Origin: Rheinheimera hassiensis
GTDB taxonomy: Bacteria; Pseudomonadota; Gammaproteobacteria; Enterobacterales; Alteromonadaceae
Direction: 5' to 3'
DNA length: 64,000 nucleotides
Assembly: GCF_022436675.1 (NCBI RefSeq)
Contig: NZ_JAKUJZ010000005.1
Coordinates: 434,001-498,000, forward strand
Part shown: positions 8,893-18,753 of the stretch, piece by piece
How positions within the stretch are numbered: position 1 is the first letter of the stretch
Layout: every line of letters begins with the position of its first letter
Notes under the pieces: generated by a model
Databases searched by the model: none
Told to the model about the DNA's origin: nothing
Seen by the model: only the letters and a program-made list of their open reading frames with translations
Position numbers and translations under genes: made by a program

Positions 8893-9809
8893 TGGCAATT
8901 ACCCTGTTTAGCCACCCCAGCTGTTATTTACATCTGGCCGGGGACGATCACCCGGAGCAACCTGCCCGGTTAAGTGCAATAAATGATCAGTTAATCCGCT
9001 CTGGCCTGGAGTTTATTGTGCAGCAGCGCGATGCCATCCCAGCCAGTGCTGAAGATTTATATCATGTACACAGTAAGCTATATGTGGATGAGATTTATGC
9101 TAAAACTCCTGAAGATGGTCATATCTGGCTAGATCCTGATACCCAGATAATGAAACACAGCCTCAATGCTGCACTGCATGCCGCAGGCGCGACCATTAAT
9201 GCCGTTGATCAGGTTATGAGTGACACCAACCAGCAGGCATTTTGCAATGTGCGCCCGCCGGGCCACCATGCTACACGCAGCCAGGCTATGGGCTTTTGTA
9301 TTTTTAACAATATCGCAGTTGCAGCCGCTTACGCGCTTGAACACTACCAGCTTAGCCGGGTGGCCATAGTCGATTTTGACGTGCATCACGGCAACGGCAC
9401 TGAAGATATTTTCGCCGCTGATGAGCGGGTGTTGTTTTGCTCATCCTTTCAGTATCCGCTTTACCCCAATACCGGTGAACACCCCAGCGCCAGCAATATT
9501 GAAAACTTACCACTGCCTGCCCTGTGCAAACCAGCCATCTGGCGCGAGCAAATTCTGCAGCATTGGTTGCCACGCATTAACGCGTTTAAACCGCAGCTTA
9601 TTCTGGTATCCGCCGGTTTTGACGGCCACCGCGAAGATGATATGGCGCAGTTTCTGCTAACCGAAGCCGATTACCAGTGGATAGCGCAGCAGCTAAAACA
9701 ACTGGCCGACCAACACTGTCAGGGCCGGATTGTCGCCGCATTGGAAGGCGGCTACGCCCTAAGCGCACTGGGCCGCAGCGTAGTAGCGTTTTTAAAAGGC
9801 TTGATGTAG
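8892..9809 (+). CDS. Histone deacetylase-family (AcuC/HDAC-like) deacetylase
   Basis: A full 305-aa class II-type bacterial deacetylase. It has RPPGHHA at residues 121-127 (the catalytic His pair), DFDVHHGNGTEDIF at 161-174 (zinc ligands Asp and His), a GFDGHREDD loop near 243, and LEGGYAL near the C-terminus. These enzymes remove acetyl groups from lysines, polyamines or other amides through a zinc-bound water. Coupling to the acetyl-CoA hydrolase/GNAT gene by a 1-nt overlap suggests that acetyl addition, acetyl removal and acetyl-CoA turnover are produced together. Which substrate is deacetylated cannot be read from the sequence. Confidence 0.9.
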   Translation: MAITLFSHPSCYLHLAGDDHPEQPARLSAINDQLIRSGLEFIVQQRDAIPASAEDLYHVHSKLYVDEIYAKTPEDGHIWLDPDTQIMKHSLNAALHAAGATINAVDQVMSDTNQQAFCNVRPPGHHATRSQAMGFCIFNNIAVAAAYALEHYQLSRVAIVDFDVHHGNGTEDIFAADERVLFCSSFQYPLYPNTGEHPSASNIENLPLPALCKPAIWREQILQHWLPRINAFKPQLILVSAGFDGHREDDMAQFLLTEADYQWIAQQLKQLADQHCQGRIVAALEGGYALSALGRSVVAFLKGLM

Positions 9810-9862
9810 GTAAACACCGCTGCAATAACGACCGCTGAGGCCTTTATCTTTTAGCTCGCCAT

Positions 9863-9889
9863 AAAAAAACCTGCCGCAGCAGGTTTTTT
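9863..9889. terminator. Bidirectional terminator between the HDAC-like gene and purL
   Basis: An A7-CCTGC-CGCA-GCAGG-T6 palindrome gives a short GC stem with a U-run on both strands, which serves the two convergent genes. Confidence 0.88.
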
Positions 9890-9909
9890 CGTTATTACAG
9901 TTGGTTAGC

Positions 9910-12900
9910 TTAACCTAACCAAACCCGCGAGTTACGGAACATGCGCATCCAGGGGCTGTCTTCCTGCCAGCCGTCTGGCTGCCATGAATTAGCTACGGCG
10001 CGGAACACACGCTCCGGGTGTGGCATCATTATCGTTACCCGGCCATCAGTGGTGGTAAGCGACGTAATACCGGCTGGCGAGCCGTTCGGGTTTTGCGGGT
10101 ATTGCTCAGTGGCTTTACCGTAGTGATCCACAAAGCGCATGGCAACCGTGCCGCTGTGGTTGGCTTTGGCGAATGCTTCTGATGAAGCAAACTCAGCATG
10201 GCCTTCACCGTGTGACACAGCAATGGGCATACGTGAACCGGCCATACCGTTAAAAAACAACGACGGGCTTTGCTGTATTTCTACCAGACTAAAACGGGCC
10301 TCAAAACGCTCAGATTTGTTGCGGACAAAGTGTGGCCACAGCTCAGCACCCGGGATCAGGCTCTTGAGGTTAGACATCATCTGACAGCCATTACACACCC
10401 CAAGCGAAAAGGTGCTTTGGCGCGCAAAAAACTCAGCGAACTGCTTACGGGCAATGTCGTTAAACAATACTGATTTAGCCCAGCCTTCACCGGCACCGAG
10501 TACGTCACCGTAAGAGAAACCACCACAGGCCACTAAACCATTAAAATCAGCTAACTTAGCCCGGCCTGCCAGTATATCGCTCATATGCACATCAACGGCG
10601 GTAAAACCGGCACGGTTGAAGGCGGCAGCCATTTCTACGTGCGAGTTAACACCCTGTTCGCGCAAAATAGCCACTTTAGGTGCAGCACCCTTTAAAACAA
10701 ACGGTGCGGCAACATCGGCATTTAAATCAAAGCTCAGTTTTACGTTAAGGCCCGGATCGGCAACATCGGCTTTAGCATCAAACTCTTGTTTGGCACCAGC
10801 CGGGTTGTCACGCAGTGCCTGCATCTGATAAGTGGTTTCGGCCCAGATACAACGCAAGCGGGTGCGGCTGTCGCTTAATACCACTTTATCGCCACGGCTG
10901 AATACCAGCTCGTCTGCAGTGCTTACGCTACCGATAACATGGCTGCAAGCGGCCAATTGATGCTGTGCCAGCACTTGCTTCACATACTCAAGCTCGCTGT
11001 TGCTAACCTGAATCACCGCGCCCGGCTCTTCCGAGAACAGCACCGCCATATCGTCGCTACCCAGGCTACTTACATCGGCACGTACACCAGCTTTACCGGC
11101 AAAGGCCATTTCGGCCAGGGTAACGAATAAACCACCGTCTGAACGGTCATGGTAGGCCAGCAGTTTTTGCTCGCGGGTTAATTGCTGCACGGCGTTAAAG
11201 AAGTTAATCAACAGTTGTGGGCTGTCTAAATCAACCGGCGTCTGGCCCAGCTGCTTATAAACCTGTGCTAAACAGGACGCGCCTAAGCGGTTCTGGCCCA
11301 AGCCTAAGTCAATTACCAGCAGGCTGGTATCGCCTTTGTCAGTGCGCAGCTGCGGCGTAACCGTTTTGCGGATATCTTCTATGCGGGCAAACGCCGTGAT
11401 CACTAAAGATAATGGCGCAGTAACGGCTTTATCTTCACCATTTTGCTGCCATTTTGTTTTCATCGACATAGAGTCTTTACCCACCGGAATAGTCACTTCC
11501 AGTGCCGGGCACAGCTCTTCACCAATGGCTTTTACTGCGGCGTATAAACCGGCGTCTTCACCCGGGTGGCCGGCTGCTGCCATCCAGTTGGCAGATAATT
11601 TAATCCGTTTTAGATCGCCAATATCAGTGGCAGCTATATTGGTAATGGCTTCTGCTACCGCTAACCGGGCCGAAGCAGCAAAATCAAGCAGTGCCACTGG
11701 CGTACGCTCGCCCATCGCCATCGCTTCACCGTGGTAGGTGTCGTAGCTGGCTGCGGTAACACCGCAGTTAGCTACCGGTACCTGCCAGGGGCCAACCATC
11801 TGGTCACGCGCGACTAAACCGGTTACCGTGCGATCACCTATGGTTACCAGAAAGGTTTTTTCGGCAATAGCCGGTAAACGCAATAAACGCTCTGCCGCGT
11901 CTTTTACTGTTACGCCGGTTAAATCCAGTGCTTTACCCACGGTTTGTGCGCTTTGCACGTCGCGGTGCATTTTCGGCGCTTTGCCCAGTAACACATTTAA
12001 CGGTAGATCAATTGGCGTGCTGCCAAAATGGGTATCGGTCAACGTTAAGTGTTGCTCTGCTGTAGCTTCGCCTACTACGGCAAAAGGTGCGCGCTCACGC
12101 TTACAAATCTGCTCAAACACCGGCATTTTGTCGGCCGGTATTGCCATCACATAGCGTTCTTGCGATTCGTTACACCAAATTTGCAGCGGCGACATACCCG
12201 GCTCGTCGTTTGGTACATTGCGCAGTTCAAACTTACCGCCCACGCCACCGTCGTTAACCAGCTCAGGGAAGGCATTGGATAAACCACCGGCGCCAACATC
12301 GTGAATAAATACGATAGGGTTTTCGCTTCCCAGCTGCCAGCAGCGGTCAATGACTTCCTGACAACGGCGTTCAATTTCCGGGTTTTCCCGTTGCACTGAG
12401 GCAAAGTCTAAATCTTCGGCCGACTGACCCGATGCCATCGAAGATGCCGCACCGCCGCCCAGGCCGATATTCATCGCCGGGCCGCCTAGTACCACCAGTT
12501 TTGCGCCAACCGGTAAATCACCTTTTTGTACATGATCTGCACGGATATTGCCCAAACCACCGGCAATCATAATCGGCTTATGGTAACCGCGTACTTCGTC
12601 ACCATTGTGGCTCGGTACCTTTTCTTCATAGGTACGGAAATAACCATTAATGGCCGGGCGGCCAAATTCGTTATTAAACGCCGCACCGCCCAAAGGGCCT
12701 TCCAGCATAATATCCAGCGCCGATACAATGCGCTCCGGTTTGCCAAAATCGGTTTCCCATGGCTGCTCAAAACCCGGAATACGTAAGTTAGATACCGAAA
12801 AACCTACCAGACCCGCTTTAGGCTTAGAACCGACCCCGGTGGCGCCTTCATCACGAATTTCACCGCCAGAGCCGGTTGCGGCTCCCGGATATGGTGAAAT

Positions 12901-13803
12901 AGCCGTTGGATGGTTGTGGGTTTCTACTTTCATCAGTATATGAATAGGTTCATGGTGATACTGATAAGTTAAATTACCGGGCTGGGCAAAAAAGCGGCCA
13001 GCGGTAGAACCTTCCATTACCGCAGCGTTGTCTTTGTAGGCTGACAACACATAGTCCGGAGTTTGCTCAAAAGTGTTTTTAATCATTTTAAACAGCGATT
13101 TAGGCTGTTGTACGCCGTCTATTGTCCAGTCAGCGTTAAAAATTTTGTGCCGGCAATGCTCTGAGTTCGCCTGTGCGAACATATACAGCTCAATATCGTT
13201 CGGGTTACGGCCAAGCGCGGTGAAGTTGTCAAACAGATAATCAATTTCATCATCGGCCAGTGCCAGGCCCATATCAATATTGGCTTTGGCCAGCGCAGCA
13301 CGGCCGCCGTTTTTAATATCCACAGAGCTAAGCTCTGCAGGCTCAGCTTTGGCAAACAGCGCCTGAGCCTGAGTAAGCTCGCTAAATACCACTTCCATCA
13401 TGCGGTCATGCAGTAAGGCAGCAACCTGCTTTAGCTGGTCAGAAGTTAAGGCTGTAGAAGCTTCTATATAATAGGCAATACCGCGCTCTAAGCGCGAAAC
13501 CGGCGTTAAACCACAGTTACGGGCAATATCTGTCGCTTTAGATGACCAGGGCGAAATAGTGCCCGGCCGTGGCGTTACCAGCACTAACTGGCCGCGTGGT
13601 TCATGGCTGGCAATAGCCGGGCCATAGGTTAACAATTTATCCAGTGTTTGCTGTTGGGCGTCAGTCAATGCGCTGCTAACGTCAGCAAAGTGCATAAACT
13701 CAGCATAAATACCGCTGATGGTTAAGCCACTCTGGGCGCATTGGTCTAGTAACTTCTGAATTCTGAAATCGGACAGTGCTGGCGCACCACGCAGGATCAA
13801 CAT
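9910..13803 (-). CDS. purL: Phosphoribosylformylglycinamidine synthase
   Basis: The 1297-aa single-chain PurL converts FGAR, glutamine and ATP to FGAM in step four of purine synthesis. The N-terminal PurS-like region is followed by two AIR-synthase-like halves ([10 protein letters not shown] near residue 210, [19 protein letters not shown] near 292, [13 protein letters not shown] near 445). A C-terminal class I glutamine amidotransferase contains the nucleophile Cys in [11 protein letters not shown], with the His-Glu pair in [10 protein letters not shown]. Length matches the proteobacterial large form. It is monocistronic, convergent with the deacetylase gene and divergent from mltF. I see no convincing PurR-type palindrome in the 152-bp divergent region. 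Confidence 0.98.
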   Translation of the reverse strand: MLILRGAPALSDFRIQKLLDQCAQSGLTISGIYAEFMHFADVSSALTDAQQQTLDKLLTYGPAIASHEPRGQLVLVTPRPGTISPWSSKATDIARNCGLTPVSRLERGIAYYIEASTALTSDQLKQVAALLHDRMMEVVFSELTQAQALFAKAEPAELSSVDIKNGGRAALAKANIDMGLALADDEIDYLFDNFTALGRNPNDIELYMFAQANSEHCRHKIFNADWTIDGVQQPKSLFKMIKNTFEQTPDYVLSAYKDNAAVMEGSTAGRFFAQPGNLTYQYHHEPIHILMKVETHNHPTAISPYPGAATGSGGEIRDEGATGVGSKPKAGLVGFSVSNLRIPGFEQPWETDFGKPERIVSALDIMLEGPLGGAAFNNEFGRPAINGYFRTYEEKVPSHNGDEVRGYHKPIMIAGGLGNIRADHVQKGDLPVGAKLVVLGGPAMNIGLGGGAASSMASGQSAEDLDFASVQRENPEIERRCQEVIDRCWQLGSENPIVFIHDVGAGGLSNAFPELVNDGGVGGKFELRNVPNDEPGMSPLQIWCNESQERYVMAIPADKMPVFEQICKRERAPFAVVGEATAEQHLTLTDTHFGSTPIDLPLNVLLGKAPKMHRDVQSAQTVGKALDLTGVTVKDAAERLLRLPAIAEKTFLVTIGDRTVTGLVARDQMVGPWQVPVANCGVTAASYDTYHGEAMAMGERTPVALLDFAASARLAVAEAITNIAATDIGDLKRIKLSANWMAAAGHPGEDAGLYAAVKAIGEELCPALEVTIPVGKDSMSMKTKWQQNGEDKAVTAPLSLVITAFARIEDIRKTVTPQLRTDKGDTSLLVIDLGLGQNRLGASCLAQVYKQLGQTPVDLDSPQLLINFFNAVQQLTREQKLLAYHDRSDGGLFVTLAEMAFAGKAGVRADVSSLGSDDMAVLFSEEPGAVIQVSNSELEYVKQVLAQHQLAACSHVIGSVSTADELVFSRGDKVVLSDSRTRLRCIWAETTYQMQALRDNPAGAKQEFDAKADVADPGLNVKLSFDLNADVAAPFVLKGAAPKVAILREQGVNSHVEMAAAFNRAGFTAVDVHMSDILAGRAKLADFNGLVACGGFSYGDVLGAGEGWAKSVLFNDIARKQFAEFFARQSTFSLGVCNGCQMMSNLKSLIPGAELWPHFVRNKSERFEARFSLVEIQQSPSLFFNGMAGSRMPIAVSHGEGHAEFASSEAFAKANHSGTVAMRFVDHYGKATEQYPQNPNGSPAGITSLTTTDGRVTIMMPHPERVFRAVANSWQPDGWQEDSPWMRMFRNSRVWLG

Positions 13804-13955
13804 AGGCTTTTTTTCCCGTGGATTGAACGACGATGGAACCTAAAACAGGCGCGCCATTATAAAGAAATTTCTGCTCAAGTGGTATGAGTAAACACTGACG
13901 CGGCGACAGAAGTTTGTTATAACAGCGCAGAACGTGACATTGCAGGTTAGCAAAG

Positions 13956-15386
13956 ATGTGGAAAAATCAGGCCTGGTTGCTGTTGTTACTGTGTTTAGCA
14001 GGGTGTAGCCCCGAGCCATCACAAAGCCAGCTTTACCAGATATATCAGCGTGATAGCTTAAAAGTTGGCATTTTGCACGGCCCTACCAGCTATTATGTTG
14101 GTATTGACGGCCCAACCGGCTTCGAGCTGGAACTCAGCCAGGCACTGGCTGATAAACTTGGTGTGAAACTGGAGTTATTTCCCAGCTACCAACTGGACGA
14201 ACTGCTGCAAAAGCTGCAAACCGGCCAGGTGGACTATATTGCCGGCGGGCTAACACTGACAGAGCGGCGCAAAGGTAAGTACCGTTCATCACCGGCGTAT
14301 CGTTGGATAAATGAAGTATTAGTATTTAAACAAGGCAATACCTGGCCCCGCTCGCTGGACGACCTGACCGATACTGTAGTTGTAGTAAAAGACAGCAGCC
14401 ATGCCGAAACATTGCAGCAGCTAAGTCTGGATAAACCCGATCTACAGTGGCTACAACACCCGACTCTCGATGCCGACGAGATTTTACAACAGGTGGTTGA
14501 CGGCAATATTGCTTACACCCTGACCGACTCAAACCAGCTGGCACTGAACCGGCGCTTTTACCCAAACCTCAGTATCGCCTTCACCGTACGCGACAACTTA
14601 CCGGTTAGCTGGTTACTGGCAGATAACAGCGATGATTCACTCTATGCCGTATTAATTGAGTTCTTTGGTGCTATGTATCAGGGCGGCGAACTTATTGCAC
14701 TGGAAGACCGCTATTTTGGCCATGTACAACTGTTCGACTACGTAGATACGCTGGTGTATATCGACGCTATAGAACAACAATTGCCTAAGTTTAAAGCCTG
14801 GTTTATGCAATATGCCGGTGAGCTTGACTGGCGCTTACTGGCCGCGCTCAGTTATCAGGAATCGCACTGGGACCCGAAAGCAAAAAGCCCGACCGGTGTA
14901 CGCGGCTTAATGATGCTAACCTTACCTACAGCACAGCAGATGGGCGTGACCAGCCGGCTTGATCCTGAACAAAGCATACTGGGTGGCAGCCGTTACCTGC
15001 ACCGGATGGTTACCCGAATACCAGAGCGTATTACTATGCCTGACCGGCTCTGGTTTGCGCTGGCGTCTTACAATGTTGGTTGGGGCCATGTTGAAGATGC
15101 GCGCATTATCACCCAGCGCCAGGGCGCTGATCCGGATAAATGGCTGGATGTAAAACAGCGCCTGCCGTTGCTGCGGCAAAAAAATGTCTATCAAACCACT
15201 AAATATGGCTATGCCCGCGGCGATGAAGCAGTAACTTACGTCGAAAATATCCGCCGCTACTACGACACCTTGTTGTGGGTAGATGAGCGCCAGCAGGCAG
15301 AGCAACGGCTTGAGCAGCAAAAACAGCGTTTAACCGAGCAGCTGAGTATAGAAATATTGCCAGAGCCACCTCAGGACAACAATTAA
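13956..15386 (+). CDS. mltF: Membrane-bound lytic murein transglycosylase F
   Basis: A lipoprotein signal with lipobox LAGC (Cys near residue 17) precedes a periplasmic solute-binding (SBP_bac_3) domain at about 35-260 and a soluble lytic transglycosylase (SLT) domain at about 280-440. The catalytic Glu sits in SYQESHWDPKAKSPTG, followed by GLMMLT and ALASYNVGWGHV. MltF cleaves the MurNAc-GlcNAc bond with 1,6-anhydro formation during wall remodelling; its N-terminal domain senses muropeptides in Pseudomonas. The purL/mltF/tadA neighbourhood is conserved with enterobacteria. An AGG 10 nt upstream supports the ATG. Confidence 0.95.
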   Translation: MWKNQAWLLLLLCLAGCSPEPSQSQLYQIYQRDSLKVGILHGPTSYYVGIDGPTGFELELSQALADKLGVKLELFPSYQLDELLQKLQTGQVDYIAGGLTLTERRKGKYRSSPAYRWINEVLVFKQGNTWPRSLDDLTDTVVVVKDSSHAETLQQLSLDKPDLQWLQHPTLDADEILQQVVDGNIAYTLTDSNQLALNRRFYPNLSIAFTVRDNLPVSWLLADNSDDSLYAVLIEFFGAMYQGGELIALEDRYFGHVQLFDYVDTLVYIDAIEQQLPKFKAWFMQYAGELDWRLLAALSYQESHWDPKAKSPTGVRGLMMLTLPTAQQMGVTSRLDPEQSILGGSRYLHRMVTRIPERITMPDRLWFALASYNVGWGHVEDARIITQRQGADPDKWLDVKQRLPLLRQKNVYQTTKYGYARGDEAVTYVENIRRYYDTLLWVDERQQAEQRLEQQKQRLTEQLSIEILPEPPQDNN

Positions 15387-15453
15387 AGCGACTATTGCAA
15401 CCGGGCCAATACGCATCCATAGTACGCATATTAAACCGAAATAAGTGTTAGTT

Positions 15454-15615
15454 ATGTTAAAACGCAAAAAACCTCAGGTCAGAGCCAGGCGCAGGCGCCT
15501 GGTTGATGTAGCCTCCAGCAGGCGCCGTATTAAACGCAATATCGCTGTGGCAAAACTGCATCAGCGCCGACGCCATTATCTGAGCTTTTTTAATCAGGCA
15601 AACGAAGTTGTTTAG
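15454..15615 (+). CDS. Arginine-rich mini-protein of 53 residues (hypothetical)
   Basis: A short frame follows mltF on the same strand: MLKRKKPQVRARRRRLVD near the start and RRRHYLSFFNQANEVV at the end, with about a third of residues Arg or Lys. It ends 26 nt inside the 3' end of the convergent tadA gene. There is no clear Shine-Dalgarno sequence, and I do not recognise a family. The composition suggests nucleic-acid or ribosome binding if it is expressed, but it may be a chance frame. Conservation in related genomes would decide. Confidence 0.35.
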   Translation: MLKRKKPQVRARRRRLVDVASSRRRIKRNIAVAKLHQRRRHYLSFFNQANEVV

Positions 15616-16075
15616 CTGCTTTGTGCTCCAGCCTGCGGCGTTGAAAAAACGCCGATAACTGTGTGGCACATTCTGTTGCCAACACCCCGGACACCACTTC
15701 AAGCTGATGATTAAACCGACCATATTGCACCAGATTAAGTACCGAGCCCGCAGCACCGGTTTTTAAATCTGTCGCGCCAAACACCAGCCGCTTAATTCGG
15801 CTATGCACCATTACCCCTGCACACATACTGCAAGGCTCCAGTGTTACGTACAAAGTACAATCCGGCAGGCGGTAATTAGCCATAACAGCCGATGCTGCGC
15901 GTATTGCCTGCATCTCAGCATGGGCAGACGGATCATTCAGACTAATCATCTGGTTCCAGCCTTCGGCAATCATCTTACCGTCTTTAACCAGCACTGCGCC
16001 TACCGGCACTTCGCCCTGCTGCTCGGCGTTAGCCGCCAGCGCCATAGCGCGGCGCATCCAATCTTCGTCAGTCAT
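15590..16075 (-). CDS. tadA: tRNA-specific adenosine-34 deaminase
   Basis: The 161-aa cytidine-deaminase-fold enzyme has the zinc ligands and catalytic Glu in DPSAHAEMQAIRAA (His and Glu) and in EPCSMCAGVMVHSRI (two Cys). TadA converts A34 to inosine in tRNA-Arg(ACG), allowing one tRNA to read CGU, CGC and CGA. Length and motifs match the essential bacterial enzyme. The terminal 26 nt overlap the small frame on the opposite strand. Confidence 0.96.
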   Translation of the reverse strand: MTDEDWMRRAMALAANAEQQGEVPVGAVLVKDGKMIAEGWNQMISLNDPSAHAEMQAIRAASAVMANYRLPDCTLYVTLEPCSMCAGVMVHSRIKRLVFGATDLKTGAAGSVLNLVQYGRFNHQLEVVSGVLATECATQLSAFFQRRRLEHKAAKQLRLPD

Positions 16076-16262
16076 AATGCTTTACAATTAATTGCTAGAT
16101 TGGTGGCGAAGTTTACCACTATATTATGGCGAAATTGGCTAAACTTTTGTTATCTGCAAAGTTATCGCTGCTTAATAGAATTTTAAACGTATGATTTAAA
16201 TGCAGTTATATAAAATGGCACCGACTTTGCTTTAACTTAAGAAAAACAACGGAGACAAAACT

Positions 16263-16475
16263 ATGGGACCTTTCGAAATTGCAGCTATAGCCATTATAGG
16301 CGGCTTAGGCTATTCAGCTTACGATTCTTATAATAAAAACAAAGACAAAGCGAGTGATAAAGAAGTTGCTGAGCTGAAAAACGAATTAGATAAAATGAAG
16401 CAACGCATAGCCACGCTGGAAAGCATTGTTACAGACAAAAGTTACCAGTTAAAAGAGCAAATAAACCGGTTATAA
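16263..16475 (+). CDS. Small inner-membrane coiled-coil protein (70 aa, unassigned)
   Basis: One N-terminal transmembrane helix (about residues 5-20, IAAIAIIGGLGYSAY) is followed by a charged linker and a heptad-rich coiled coil (about 36-68, EVAELKNELDKMKQRIATLE). The layout recalls PspB-type phage-shock proteins, but the sequence is not a clear match. ACGGAGA at 16249-16255 gives a good ribosome binding site and TATAAA-like sequences lie upstream, so I regard it as a real gene. Function unknown; a membrane-stress adaptor is only a guess. Confidence 0.7.
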   Translation: MGPFEIAAIAIIGGLGYSAYDSYNKNKDKASDKEVAELKNELDKMKQRIATLESIVTDKSYQLKEQINRL

Positions 16476-16497
16476 ACAACTACATTTTCATTCTGTT

Positions 16498-16514
16498 GCA
16501 CTGCATGGCAGTGC
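16498..16514. promoter_or_regulatory. Palindrome upstream of zur
   Basis: GCACTGC-ATG-GCAGTGC is a perfect 7-bp dyad 57 nt before the zur start. It lacks a T-run, so it is not a standard terminator. It could be an operator for the Fur-family gene that follows, but it does not resemble the AT-rich Zur box known in enterobacteria. Confidence 0.3.
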
Positions 16515-16570
16515 GTGGCAGTTAAGCTTTGTTATGGTACACTGCCAGCAACTGCTGACAGGAGCTGAAA

Positions 16571-17011
16571 ATGTCGACGGAAATTCTGGTTAACCGGGCG
16601 CGCACAATTTGCGAACAAAATGGTGCCCGCTTTACATCTATCCGCGAAAAAGTGTTTCGCCTGCTGGCCGGCCTTAACGGCGGCATTGGTGCCTATGAAC
16701 TGCTTGAGCAGTTAAAACAAACTGAGCCCGGCGCAAAGCCCGCTACAGTGTACCGGGCAATAGAGTTTCTTACCGAGCAGGGCTTTATTCATAAAATTGA
16801 ATCCAGTAACGCGTTTATGCTGTGCCATCATTTTGGCCAGCATCACCCGGCACAGCTGCTAATTTGCGATCAATGTGGTAATGTCACTGAGCTGCATTCC
16901 AGTTTGCTGCAAGATGAGTTTAACCGTCAGGCCGTATCTCAGGGGTTTGTTATCAAACACCAGACCATTGAAGCGCATGGTTTGTGCAAAATATGTAAAG
17001 CCAAACAATAA
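16571..17011 (+). CDS. zur: Zinc uptake regulator, Fur family
   Basis: The 146-aa protein has a winged-helix DNA-binding domain (about residues 10-85, KPATVYRAIEFLTEQGF recognition region) and a dimerisation domain. Two CxxC pairs, CDQCG near 105 and CKICKAK at the C-terminus, would hold a structural zinc. LLICDQCGNVTEL and the position of CHHFGQHHPAQ are typical of Zur rather than Fur. Zur represses high-affinity zinc import and ribosomal-protein paralogues when zinc is replete. No znuABC genes are in the window. Confidence 0.88.
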   Translation: MSTEILVNRARTICEQNGARFTSIREKVFRLLAGLNGGIGAYELLEQLKQTEPGAKPATVYRAIEFLTEQGFIHKIESSNAFMLCHHFGQHHPAQLLICDQCGNVTELHSSLLQDEFNRQAVSQGFVIKHQTIEAHGLCKICKAKQ

Positions 17012-17109
17012 AACTTATCTGTATCAAGGATCTGGCTTGTGCATTTACAAAAAGCTTTCTAATCTTAAACAAGCTTTCGCTTTAGTTCTGTTTTCTGATA
17101 GGCATTGAC

Positions 17110-17574
17110 ATGAATGTTGAATTTATAAATCCGTTTTTATCGTCTTTAGTCAATGTGCTAAGCACTATGGCAAATACCACCATTACACCCGGACAACCGC
17201 GTATTAAAAAAGACGAAGTTGCACGTGGCGATGTGTCTGGCTTAATTGGTATGGTTAGTCCGCAAACCAAAGGCTCATTTTCTATTACCTTTGAAGAATC
17301 CTTAGCGGTGGAAATTATGTTTCGCATGCTGGGTGAACGGCCAAAAGGCATTACAGAAGACGTTACCGACATGGTAGGTGAAATAACCAATATGGTTACC
17401 GGCGGTGCCAAGCGTATTTTAGGCGAAAAAGGCTATGATTTTACCATGGCAACCCCTGTGGTGGTGTCTGGTAAAAACCACACTATTTCGCATAAGTCTG
17501 AAGGTGCAAAGGTATTAATGCCATTCGACTCTGACTTTGGCAAGGTGCATATCGAAGTTAGTTTTGATAAATAA
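17110..17574 (+). CDS. CheX-like chemotaxis phosphatase
   Basis: This 154-aa protein matches the CheX/CheC-like family. Its central helix, EDVTDMVGEITNMVTGGAKR, contains the E-x2-N signature residues used to dephosphorylate CheY-P. The N-terminus MNVEFINPFLSSLVNVLSTM is characteristic. CheX proteins tune chemotaxis or other CheY-like signals in the cytoplasm. It stands alone after zur with its own upstream region and is followed by a terminator. Its presence and that of motX point to a motile, polarly flagellated cell. Confidence 0.85.
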   Translation: MNVEFINPFLSSLVNVLSTMANTTITPGQPRIKKDEVARGDVSGLIGMVSPQTKGSFSITFEESLAVEIMFRMLGERPKGITEDVTDMVGEITNMVTGGAKRILGEKGYDFTMATPVVVSGKNHTISHKSEGAKVLMPFDSDFGKVHIEVSFDK

Positions 17575-17593
17575 CCTGCTATTTTTGCAATAC

Positions 17594-17619
17594 AACGCCG
17601 GCTCAATGCTGGCGTTTTT
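17594..17619 (+). terminator. Intrinsic terminator after the cheX-like gene
   Basis: AACGCCGGC / GCTGGCGTT with a TCAAT loop and TTTTT; the opposite strand lacks a T-run, so it mainly serves the plus strand. Confidence 0.85.
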
Positions 17620-17667
17620 GTTTACAATATCAGGCTGTAGATATCCAAAGTAATTGGAGCTGCAGCA

Positions 17668-18753
17668 TTAAGTGCCAAAGGCATAACTGAATTGCACGCG
17701 GCTGGTGATATTGCACAGTAGCTCATAAGGGATAGTTTCAACACAAAGCGCGAGCTGTTCTACCGGTAAATCGCGGCCCCACAGGATCACTTTATCGCCA
17801 ACGGCCACTGCCTCGTTGCCTATGTCAACGGTAATCATGTCCATAGATACCCGGCCAACAATCGGCAAACGCTTACCGTTAATCAGCACATTAGCATTAT
17901 TACCAGCTGCGCGCGGGTAGCCATCACCATAGCCCATGGCTACCACCGCTAAACGGCTGTTATGCGCCGCTATCCAGCTGCCGCCGTAACCTACAGCATC
18001 ACCGGCCTTTACCTCACGCACGGCGATAACACTGCTGCTGAATGTCATTACCGGCCTTAAGCCATGATCACTGCCAACAGCATCTGCCATTGGTGATACA
18101 CCGTACAACATTAAGCCGGGCCGCACCCAATCGCCATGGCTTTGCGGCCAGTTTAATACGGCGCCGGAATTGGCCAGTGAATGCTCACCGGTACTGCCCT
18201 GAGTAATTTGTTGAAATAGCGCCAGCTGATTTGCGGTAGCAGGCTTATCCAGCTCGTCTGAGCTGGCAAAATGGCTCATTAGTCGCAGTGGCCCCTGCAC
18301 ATTGCTGCTTTGGCTCAAACGCTGATACAGCTCGTTAAATTCGTGTGGGTAAATACCCAGCCGGTGCATACCGGAATCGACTTTTAGCCATACCCGTACC
18401 GGTGCATCCAATTGCGCCGTCAGCAATGCTTCGGCCTGCTCGCGATGGTGTATAACCAGTTGCAGGTTAGAGGCAACCACTTGCGCCAGTTCATCCGGGT
18501 GAAAAAAGCCTTCCAACAGCACTATCGGCCTGGCAATACCACCGGCCCGCAGTGCCAGCGCTTCATCAAGCCGCGCTACGCCCAAAGCATCGGCCTGCCT
18601 TAACGCCTGAGCTACCGGCAACATACCATGGCCGTAGGCATTGGCTTTTAGCACCGCCAGTATTTTGCTGTTTGGCGCCAGTTGCTTTACGCGCGCGAAG
18701 TTATGCTCAAGCGCAGCTAAGTCTATAGTGGCCTGCGGCCGGCGGCTGAGCAT
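17668..18753 (-). CDS. alr: Alanine racemase
   Basis: The 361-aa fold-type III PLP enzyme has its cofactor lysine at residue 36 in AVLKANAYGHG and the second catalytic region in VVAMGYGDGYPR. It supplies D-alanine for peptidoglycan. Its start overlaps the dnaB stop by one nucleotide (TAATG), so translation is coupled to the helicase gene, as in many Gammaproteobacteria. Confidence 0.97.
   Translation of the reverse strand: MLSRRPQATIDLAALEHNFARVKQLAPNSKILAVLKANAYGHGMLPVAQALRQADALGVARLDEALALRAGGIARPIVLLEGFFHPDELAQVVASNLQLVIHHREQAEALLTAQLDAPVRVWLKVDSGMHRLGIYPHEFNELYQRLSQSSNVQGPLRLMSHFASSDELDKPATANQLALFQQITQGSTGEHSLANSGAVLNWPQSHGDWVRPGLMLYGVSPMADAVGSDHGLRPVMTFSSSVIAVREVKAGDAVGYGGSWIAAHNSRLAVVAMGYGDGYPRAAGNNANVLINGKRLPIVGRVSMDMITVDIGNEAVAVGDKVILWGRDLPVEQLALCVETIPYELLCNITSRVQFSYAFGT

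Noticed and set aside
11336..11737. Long plus-strand frame inside purL
   Set aside because: It is antisense to a strongly conserved gene, has low-complexity Ser/Ala composition and no ribosome binding site; a shadow of the purL codons.
13804..13955. PurR operator before purL
   Set aside because: I looked for the 16-bp ACGCAAACGTTTGCGT-like palindrome in the divergent region and found none that is convincing.
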